From: Stenocarpella maydis
Lineage: Eukaryota; Ascomycota; Sordariomycetes; Diaporthales; Diaporthaceae
Assembly: GCA_002270565.1 (NCBI GenBank)
Contig: NQMI01000120.1
Coordinates: 1-64,000 of the forward strand
Length of the DNA: 64,000 bases
Reading direction: 5' to 3'
Made by a program: the position numbers and the translations under genes. Below, piece by piece: positions 55,677 through 64,000 of the stretch; position 1 is the first letter of the stretch; each line of letters starts with the position of its first letter. Below the pieces are notes generated by a model that worked only from the letters and a program-made list of their open reading frames with translations, was not told the DNA's origin and did no database searches.

Positions 55677-57632
55677 GGGGTTTGATGTTCCTTACGGTGG
55701 TTATTACGAGGGAGTGTTCCGACAGCTTTTTATCCGCCCATGACTATGTGAGCTCATCAGCCAATGACGTTTGCTGAGCCGAAGCCGATGACCGTTTTGC
55801 AGTGAGGATTTCCGCGATCGGCTCGGCGGTAACTCGCCATGGAAGCAATATGATTTCGAAGAATCTTCTTGCTGACCCTAAGATTGCGCCCCATCCAAAA
55901 CTCAAAGGATTGCCTGCGCTGTCCAAGTTCAGACACCACGCAGTGCATGTGGGGAGCCTTTCTTTCTGAGGACAAAAGCGACGAGGGTCTGCAAACTAGA
56001 GCTCGGGCAGCCACTTTGAGTGCAGCTGGTGGATCAGTAACAGGCATCGAGCCTTAATTAGTGGAATAAGAGACGGCTCTCGTTCAGATTTCGCGTGGTT
56101 GAAATGTCTGCTGAACTGTCTCGCTCGATTTTGACAAGAGGTTAATTCTTTCTCATATATGATTACCCTGGTCTCGTAGGTTGGGGCTACCACCGTCACC
56201 AGTAATTAGACCAGGAATCTTGAAGCAGATAGACCACTAATCAATGATCCACGGGGATCCCTACTCCATGAACTAAGGTGTCAGAGAGAGATGTTGCTCT
56301 AGGGCTATGGAAGGACCTGCCGGGTGATGGGGGAGACCCGTCAGTGCTTGATCTTGTGATGGCCTGGTAGTATAGTTAGCTGCTTACGGCGGGCAGCTAC
56401 CCGGCACAAGGAGCAGCAAGACGCAGCAATGACCATGACTCTACACGCTTGAAAGAGGTCAGTTTGGAGGCCGGGCGCGTGTGAGGGTCTTGATGACATA
56501 GGTACTAATGGCACGATAGAAGCCATGAGGAAGTCCTCATCCGACCGCCTCCGGGGCTGTGTGGAGCCACTGGCACATGCAGATAGTATACTTAGGGAGA
56601 CAAAAAATTGATTACAGTAACCTGGCAACTCAGCCTAGGCCCTGAATAGCTCATGCAGGGACAAATTTTACGAGGCAACCTGTCACCAACCCCACACACC
56701 TGGTTGGGGAACAGAACCTATTGAGCGGTGATTTTCCAAAATACCCACGGCTATGTCGTAAAAAATTGCATTTTGTACAACACCATCCAATGGTACACGC
56801 CAAATCGAAACGTCGTGGGACTTGTGGCTGATGTGTGCGGTGAGAGACGTCCATAGGTGTCTATGCTGGGTGACTTAAGCCGCAGCGCAGAATCTCCCAT
56901 CCACTCAAACACACTGTGTGCTGGGAAAACGAAACCTCATGCTCGCATCCCTAGATCCTGACGTCAAATTGGCAGGCGGCCTTCGACGGCACACTTGAGC
57001 ATTCCGAGGTACTTGAGTTACTTACTAAACTGACCCAGGAGGCCTGTGATTCTGGCTACGAGTTTACCCAGTCATTTCAACAACGACGTTTACACTTCTT
57101 ACACATCTCCGCCCGTCTGTTCCTTTCGATAAACGACTTCCTTAACCTCCCTATCCCTCCCCCTGGCCCTGGATCGTCTTCATCACCCCCAGGCGCTGCG
57201 GTATTATGCTCTTGTATTTCTCGAGGAGACCGGTACAAATGCCCCAGCGACCAGTGGGTAACACAAAGGCCCATTATGTGGGAAAATTTACCCAGCGGCA
57301 GGCAGGAAATGAACAGGAGCCCGGGACGCTGGATAATACGCAAGACAATATATGTGGGAACGGGTCGCGAGAGCCTGCGCAAGAGGTTGATGAGTACAGG
57401 CAAGTGACATCTGGAGCTGCGGCGCGTTGGGTGGCGGGGCTATATTGCAACCTGCATTATGAACGTGCTCCGGCTCTGACACATCACCAGCTGGACCTTT
57501 GTGAAGCGAAACTTGGAGCGTCTTTACGAGAAAGGCGCCGGCCGCAAATTCGCAACATGTGACTTCTTAACCACTGAGACTTACCTCAAAATACCTTGAT
57601 AAGTATCTCCAGGGAATGATGGTGAAATCGGC
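55677..57632. other. Intergenic DNA without supportable genes
   Basis: ORFs up to about 118 codons lack domain features on either strand. Nothing else seen. Confidence 0.4.
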
Positions 57633-58864
57633 TTGAACTTAAATAACTTACATGCTTATAGTGCTGGGTCTCGTCTCGCCTCTGCGGCCAGCCATTTGGA
57701 AGACCGAAAAACAAAGCACGTTTACGTAAACTGGCTGTACGATGCCTTGGTTTCGATCATGTCAATCTCTTTCGAGTCTGTGGCCGAGCACTTGCCGAGA
57801 GATGACGATAAAGCGCGATTCTCGACCTCCGTACAGCATCGCATCGCACGTCTACACGCCGTGGCTCGAATTGTGAAGAGGCTTTTCGGATATCTGAACA
57901 GGCATCTGTTTTCGGTTACTAGCCCGGACTATGGACCGCACAACGACCTTTGAATGAAGATGGTGTGTATACGTTACACTTGAAGATCCTCCAAGACAGG
58001 TTCCTTCTGGATGTCCGAGAGAGAGCTTCAGTTTCTGGTGTCAAACACATACTCAATGCTGGCAATTTGAATGCTTTGTCGGCCTCGGCTATTGAGTGTC
58101 TCAGGAGGCACCTAGCGCCGGATACATCAATCTCACCGGCCACGGCCTGTGTACCTGATTTCGGAGCACCTTGGTCAATTCGCCCGGGTCTTCAACAAAA
58201 CCGAGGCTGCGACTGCAGACTCTGGGCTGGGCGAAATATTGCTGTCACTGCTCAGGGTTGTTGGGCATTGGGCCCCGGTCGTAGGCAGTCAATCGCCGGC
58301 ACCTTCGTTCCAATACGAGCTGATCAAGACAGGGGACGGGGTCAAGAGCCACCGTCAGGAATTCGTGGGCAGCATCGCAGAGCTTGGACTGCTCGGTTAC
58401 ATGTCACTATCGGGCGCGAAAATTGAAGGGTTCGGTGCGTGAAAACGTTCCATATATACTCTGGTCTACTCACCTAGACAAGAAGGCTGACGTGCAATGT
58501 TTCCAACGATGCAGATTCTAGCGTTATTGGTATCGTCCAGGACGCGGGCCCATATCACCCCCTTCATAATAACTGCCAAATCTACTGCCACCGGCTCTTT
58601 GACTGCATCAGAATCCCCTTCACGAGGGAAGAGGTGGATGTATCGAAAGAGCGCAGCCTGTCGGAGGACATGCGGATGAAAAATCCGACAACGAAGACGA
58701 GTAGACCTACTTCGGCTAAAGATTCTGGAAACGAACCCAGCAAGTGCGCAGCTTGCCCTACGGCGTCCCACCTTGCACGAGTTCGATTCCGTCTTCGAGC
58801 CTACTTATGTATGCTTCGTTTTTTTGGGTTACGTGTGTTGGAACCAATGTTGAGGGCCTGGTGA
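57633..58864 (+). pseudogene. Unrecognised helical protein gene, probably broken by two frameshifts
   Basis: Three plus-strand frames read as one protein. Part 1, to about 57950, is helical (YDALVSIMSISFESVAEHLP, RIARLHAVARIVKRLFGYLN). Part 2 (LNEDGVYTLHLKILQDRFLL, LNALSASAIECLRRHLAPD) lies in the frame expected after a one-base deletion near 57945. Part 3 returns by a compensating shift near 58140 (VYLISEHLGQFARVFNKTEA, GEILLSLLRVVGHWAPVVG). A clean intron, 58435-58514 (GTGCGT...CTGAC...GCAG), joins part 3 to a last exon encoding SSVIGIVQDAGPYHPLHNNC and QIYCHRLFDCIRI, ending at 58864. The NNC...C near the end could be an active-site-like motif, but I do not recognise the family. No ATG fits the 5' end. 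A decayed gene or sequence errors are both possible. Confidence 0.45.
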
Positions 58865-61800
58865 GGGTGTACAATGTGATCTTTTTAGTCTTGGCGCTCG
58901 CCCACCCCCTCTCTTGACCAGGACAATTTGTGGTTGAGGTTGCACTGTGGGCTCAGTATTGGCCGAGAGAACACAAGGACAGAGCCGAGCCTGGCTGAAT
59001 CAAAGATGGTGCTCCAAAACCTCTTCGGGAACGGCTTGAATGGCAACGCGGCCGCCTGGGGGAGTCCCACTACGCGAGGAAACGAGCGGGTCGCTGGAGC
59101 ACTATGTGAGATATCGGGTAGTGTAATGGGTCCTATCAAACTCTGGAAGCCAAGAATGGTAGCCAGAAACGAGGAGACTTGATGCTGGCGATTCCGGCCA
59201 TGGAGAGAGCTGGAAGAATGCTGTAGGGTAGTTACTTGATAGAAAAAGGTGTATTGATGGGTAAGCCGATGGCGAAGGGGGGCGTTTCCAAGGTTGATTT
59301 CACCGAGCACGAATTTCAGCACTGACTTTTTCTTTTACAGGCCTTGATTTAGATAGATGCTTTCACTTCCCAGTCGGTTCCCGCACGCCGGAGACGCCTT
59401 GGTCTGGTGAGCATTTAGTTCCCCGAGGCAATATCGCGTGGAAATATTGGGAAATTACCAAGACATCGATGTGCTGCCCTCGATATGTGGTTAGCCCGAT
59501 CTGGAAGAAAACAAGCACCTGGGCAGGGTAGCGAGCCGGCGATATTAGGGAGGCGAGCGTGCCCAGGCTAGATCTAATTAACTGTAACTATAAGCGTCGG
59601 ACCTAATAACCTGGCTGCTCTGGGCAACATCCAGTCGTGACATAGAGCGCGGCCCCCAAGACCCGGATCCGCACTCTGCCGCCATTTTAACCCAGCCGCG
59701 GATAGCATCAGCACCAGCCCCCCCCCCCAGGCCCCAAAATCTAGCGTCGCATATTTCCCCAGACCCGAATATGAACCAAGAACGTGGGGGAGGGGGGGAA
59801 GGACGTGCGCTACATGAGTTCTTCCCGCCGTGCCGGATCTGGGGTTTAGGAGGGTAGGAGGGCACGAGGAGGGGGAGGGGGAAGACAAGAAGTCTGGGGA
59901 ATGGCCTGATGGTTGCGTCTGACCAGAGCTGGCGAGGACGAGGAGGACTCTTGAACCACCCCGCCATTTGTTGGTCGCTCCTTTGGGACCTGCTGAGACA
60001 GAAGAGGCCATGTTTCGTCACACCAGCTGCGGGCCAATCGGTGGCACCCTTTCCCCCGGCGGAGCCGCACCCGGACGCCAAACTTGCCCCGCAACGGCGG
60101 AGCTGGGGAGCTATTCCAAGGCGTGCGTGTACATGATATGCATGCGTGATGTCGAGATGTGGGCCTGTGTGCCATTCCAGCTATTCAGGAGCTGCCACGG
60201 GCTTCCGCTCGTCCATGGCGGGTGTATCCTTTGCTCCATGGGAGCCGCAGCAGGAGCAGGGCCGTCCATGTGCTGTGACATGACCTTGAGGAGGTCTGGT
60301 GGGGAATGTGGGGGGGGGGGGGCTTGAGGACATGGGCACCAGCAGTGTGACCTGGGGTTGCTTTTGCTTTCCCCGTGGGGTGGGATAGGCATGGCCCCTG
60401 GCCGGCCAGCCAGTGCAGAGCTCGCTCTTCCAGCCGTTGGATCAAGCTATTCTGTGCCCCGCGCTCGGTGAGGACTTGCCGTAGACTAGATATGCATCTG
60501 TTGACGCTGATATAACACTCGAGGATGCCTGATGCCAAACTACCTACACAACAGATGGTCTCGAGGCGATCAGAAGGGGCCACGTAACACATTAGTCCAG
60601 TCCCATATTTATCGGATTGGACCTTCCACAACGCAGCAGGGCAGGGCAGGGTTGCCCACTGGCAGCCCAGCTGGACACCTGCCTGTAGTAGGAGGTAGGC
60701 TACATAGTACCTCACCTCGTGCCATGGCAATTTTTCAAGCACGAGTAAGTCGGTGATCGGGGGATGCATCATGGTTCGCCTAGGCGACAGGGACAGGTGG
60801 ATGGAGGGGTAGCTCCTCCGCCCCCCCACCCCCCTGTGCTCTCTGGGCCTGGACCGGGAGACACAGAGAATGAAGAGCTCCGACACAGGAGGGCCGTGGG
60901 GTTATTTATGGAATGATGCAGCCTCACCACCACACCACCGGCACGACTTGGTGACTCCGGGTCAGAAGGTGAGGGATTTCGCTCAGCGAGGAAAGCAGCG
61001 AGAGCAGCGAGGGTACTTTACATTTTGAGCGAGGGAGGGTCGGGCATGGGGGGCCATGGAGAAAACATGTGCTGCGAAACCACGCCACGGCTGCGGCCGT
61101 TGACCGGCGAGAGGGCTCACTCCGGCACCTTTTCTCTCTCTCTCTCGGAAAAAAAAAAAAAAAAAGACCAAAGAGCAGGAGCCATCAAGCCACATCCCAC
61201 ATTCACCCTGGACGGGCCAGGCCTGCACCTTCCCTTACCAGCGGGGTCCTGGGCCCCGCCCTGCCCTTCTCAATTGCTCTCCAAAACATGCGCCCCTCGT
61301 CCGAATGAATAGGTTGTTGTTACGCTGTTAGCCTCAGAGCCTCGGAGCCGCATCGAAGCATCAGCCACTCAACCAGCCAGGCACGCACACGCCCCCATAC
61401 CATACTGGAATGACCTAGCCCGTCGGTGCGGCTCCGCCAGTCCGGCTCGCAACGCCGCCCCCCGCGCTAGGACAACCGCCCTGCCTCTGCCACAGGCTCG
61501 TGTCAAAGCCACAAATATGCAACTCTGTACCCGCTGCCGCCGCATGGACGCGTGCTCAGAGCTTCCCCAGACATCGGACAGATGGCATTCCCGCAGACTT
61601 AAACCCAGACGTTGGCCTCAGCAGGGGGGTCCGAGGTGTGCGAGGGAGTCACATGGCCCGGCGAGCCTTTTGCCCGGAGCCGAGCCGGCACCAGCACGAG
61701 TGACAGGCAGATGGACGACGGCATACCACGGCATACCACGGCAGGTGCTCATTCGTTTGCTCTACACTAGAATACCGGCAGCATGGGACGGACGTATTGC

Positions 61801-62370
61801 ATCCAGGCTTGTTACACTACAGTACATTGTCAGATTGATACGCGGGTGTGGCCTGACCAGACCACACCAGCACATACCGTGCACATGGAGCACCGTGGGT
61901 TGGGTATTGTAGGACCAGGTACCGAGTACTCTACGTAGGTAAGACACTAACCACAGAGTACTGTACATGTACTACCGAGTATGCTATCTGGGCACGCTAT
62001 CCTGCGCGAGAGGTCAAGGCATGACAGGGCTGGTTCCGGGCATGCGGGCTGCTGGGTTCTGTGGGAGGCACGACGACTGAGGTGACATCTGACGCCCCAC
62101 ATCAGGCGTGGGAATCGTACGACTCCCGCCGTGCAGTGGCCCGGCCTTGAGCTTCGTCGCGGCCATCACCATCACCAGATGCAGCCGACACGCCAGACGA
62201 GTCCAATGAGTTTCTCCGACCTGGCAATGCTTACCGACTAGTAAAGCTCGGTGGGTGCCACCTCGGCGGGACCCTCCACCTCTCCTCGATCAATTGTTGC
62301 ATGTTGCATCTTGATGCACCTTGTCTTCGTCGTCGTGCAGTGAGCCCTGAACCAAGCATCCAAGTGTTAC

Positions 62371-62409
<39 letters not shown>

Positions 62410-62835
62410 GCCAGACCGTCAGACAATACTCCACACCGCACCGTCGTGCACGCTAACTAGGTATACGTGGTACCGGGTTCTGCTTGCGTGTGTGTCGTGT
62501 CTTGTCGTACTGCATCAACTGCGCATACCTGGCTTTTGCTGCATGCAGCCACCCGCCCACGAACCAGGGACGGCAGACGGGAACGAGACCCAGAGCTCAG
62601 AGCCCCGGGCCCAGAGGCCGCACTGAGTGAGGATCGTCATACCTGAGGTCGTGTACAGCACCGTGCCCAGGTACAGTACCTATTCCAAAGAGTCGTCTCC
62701 AATTAAGAGGGAGAGAAGGTGGATCGTCAGTGACACGGCCCACCAAGGCAAAGGCCTAACCAAGCTCAAGCTCAGCCCAGCTCAGGTGGTACGACGGAGA
62801 TACCTCCACTCGGCCGCACCCGCTCGCCCGCAGCC
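58865..62835. other. Long non-coding stretch (about 4 kb) upstream of the alcohol dehydrogenase
   Basis: ORFs up to 233 codons (60185-60886, minus strand) have no domain or codon support. Homopolymer and simple repeats are frequent: C9 near 59720, G-runs near 60310, A17 near 61149, and CAG12. TACGTAG/GTACC-type palindromic motifs occur at about 61910-61990. It may be a large regulatory region for the ADH gene. Confidence 0.4.
62372..62407. repeat. (CAG)12 microsatellite
   Basis: Twelve perfect CAG units outside any called coding region. Confidence 0.95.
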
Positions 62836-63044
62836 ATGTACACCATGTGTCGAGCTAGAGCTTCCTGCATGTCTCGCCTGCCAACCCTGTCGAGCATCAC
62901 CACCACCACCACCACCGCCACCTCCTCCTCCTCCTCCTCCTTGTTGTCCTTCCCTCTGGCCGCCGCCACCACAACCACGGGAACTATAACCACTCCTCCC
63001 ATCTTTATAGCGCGCCTTCCCCACCTTGCTCCTGGACAGAAGAG

Positions 63045-63052
63045 ATATAAAT
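63045..63052 (+). promoter_or_regulatory. Possible TATA box of the alcohol dehydrogenase gene
   Basis: ATATAAAT within AGAGATATAAATCTG, about 205 bp before the ATG. A CT- and AC-rich leader follows, a pattern common in strongly expressed fungal genes. Confidence 0.4.
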
Positions 63053-63255
63053 CTGTCCCGGCCCTCCGACCTCACCTCTTGCCCTCGACCTCTTCATCTA
63101 TTCATCATCATCACCATCATCTTAACCCTAGGCATACCAACCTATTCCTAAACCTAAGGAACCATTCAGCCTGTGCATACCAGCACCACGCCACTTCAGA
63201 CATCACCCACACCTTGTCAACCCACGAGATTTATACCTCACCTCACACAAACAAC

Positions 63256-64000
63256 ATGGGTGTCCAGATTCCAACTGAGCAGTGGGCGCAGGTCTGCAAG
63301 CAGGTCGGCGGACGTGAGTTTGACCTCACCACCACAACCACCACCATAATCCCCAATTATTAGGCTTCCCCTCCGTCATGGCGATGGCATTGCCTGGCTG
63401 GCCCATTCCGTGCCCCCCCCCCCCCACTTCGCGCAGATCTCCCAACTCCACAATTCGCTCTCCCACCTCACCAATATAGATAAATACAGTTTGATATTAA
63501 CGCTAACACTCGATTCACAGCTCTTGAGTACAAGAAGATCCCTGTCCCCAAGCCTGGCCCAGATGAGGTCCTCGTTAACGTTAAGTTCTCGGGCGTTTGC
63601 CACACCGACCTGCACGCTATGAAGGGCGACTGGCCCCTGCCCGTCAAGATGCCCCTCGTCGGCGGCCACGAGGGCGCCGGCGTTGTCGTCGCCCGCGGCG
63701 AGCTGGTTGACGACGTGCACGAGGGCGATGAGGTCGGCATCAAGTGGCTGAATGGCTCCTGCCTGTCCTGCTCCTTCTGCATGACCGCCGACGAGCCCCT
63801 CTGCGCAAAGGCCCAGCTGTCCGGCTACACCGTCGACGGCTCCTTCCAGCAGTACGCCATCGCAAAGGCCGCCCACGTCGCACGCATCCCTAAGGGCGTC
63901 AGCCTCGAGGCCGTCGCCCCCGTCCTGTGCGCGGGCATCACCGTCTACAAGGGCATCAAGGAGTCCGGGGTCCGTCCGGGCCAGTGGATCGCCATCGCCG
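63256..64000 (+). CDS. Zinc alcohol dehydrogenase, ADH1 type (3' end outside window)
   Basis: Exons 63256-63313 and 63521 to the window edge. The 207-bp intron (GTGAGT...GCTAAC...TTCACAG, with a C11-12 run near 63420) joins [19 protein letters not shown] in phase. Visible residues match fungal and yeast Adh: catalytic zinc ligands Cys46 ([11 protein letters not shown]), His69 (GGHEGAG) and Cys156 (VLCAGIT), and structural zinc Cys100, 103, 106 and 114 ([18 protein letters not shown]). [20 protein letters not shown] follows; the NAD-binding fold lies beyond the window. The enzyme interconverts ethanol and acetaldehyde with NAD. The open frame extends upstream in phase to an ATG at 62836, but that part is low-complexity and looks like leader sequence. 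Cytosolic is the likelier form. Confidence 0.93.

Noticed and set aside
60185..60886. 233-codon minus-strand ORF
   Set aside because: Composition looks random and no start context or domain supports it.
1..64000. Secondary-metabolite cluster, CRISPR array or rRNA
   Set aside because: No PKS, NRPS or terpene genes, no regularly spaced repeats, and no rRNA-like sequence were seen.

Overview
The window is nuclear DNA of a filamentous ascomycete (Pezizomycotina, most likely a Sordariomycete; the species cannot be named from sequence alone). The reasons are short introns of 51-90 bp with GTRNGT donors and CTRAC branch sites, GC-rich third positions in coding regions, a HET/NACHT gene repertoire, and a transposon damaged by what looks like repeat-induced point mutation (RIP). 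All assignments come from reading translated sequence; no database search was run.

Layout. 1-4280 (-): a partial NLR-type gene (serine-esterase-like hydrolase, NACHT NTPase, winged-helix region) whose 3' end lies outside the window. 5.0 kb: a small secreted cysteine-rich protein. 5.2-15.9 kb: a gene-poor block with a tRNA-like element, an LTR fragment, an AT-rich zone, a complete but dead Mutator-like (MULE) DNA transposon at 11174-14171 with matching inverted repeats and target-site duplication, and a 22-N assembly gap. 16-23 kb: a small disordered protein, DLT1 and the nucleoporin NDC1. 24.4-26.4 kb: a HET-domain gene with a frameshift. 27.3-37.4 kb: housekeeping genes (Pep12-type syntaxin, COX18, ALG11, TRM2) and a gamma-glutamyltranspeptidase. 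38-39.9 kb: a second, intact HET-domain gene. 40.9-52.7 kb: the UCS myosin chaperone (UNC-45/She4/Cro1 type), TFIIH subunit Tfb4, a taspase-like Thr hydrolase and Arp3. 53.3 kb: a stand-alone response-regulator receiver protein. 55-59 kb: a membrane-protein pseudogene and an unrecognised broken gene. 59-63 kb: a long non-coding stretch before a Zn alcohol dehydrogenase cut by the window end.

Genes do not form operons. Several neighbours are divergent and share a promoter region (COX18/ALG11, TRM2/GGT, UCS/TFB4, taspase/ARP3); others converge. Functional themes are membrane and secretory housekeeping (ALG11, Pep12, NDC1, COX18), actomyosin (UCS protein and Arp3), RNA and transcription (TRM2, TFB4) and allorecognition or programmed-cell-death type genes (NLR and two HET genes).

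The most informative anomalies are: the RIP-like MULE; Trp-to-stop G>A changes in the 55 kb pseudogene; repeated single-base deletions that break otherwise good reading frames in at least four genes, which must be separated into assembly error and true decay; and related minisatellites on both sides of NDC1 and inside an NLR intron.
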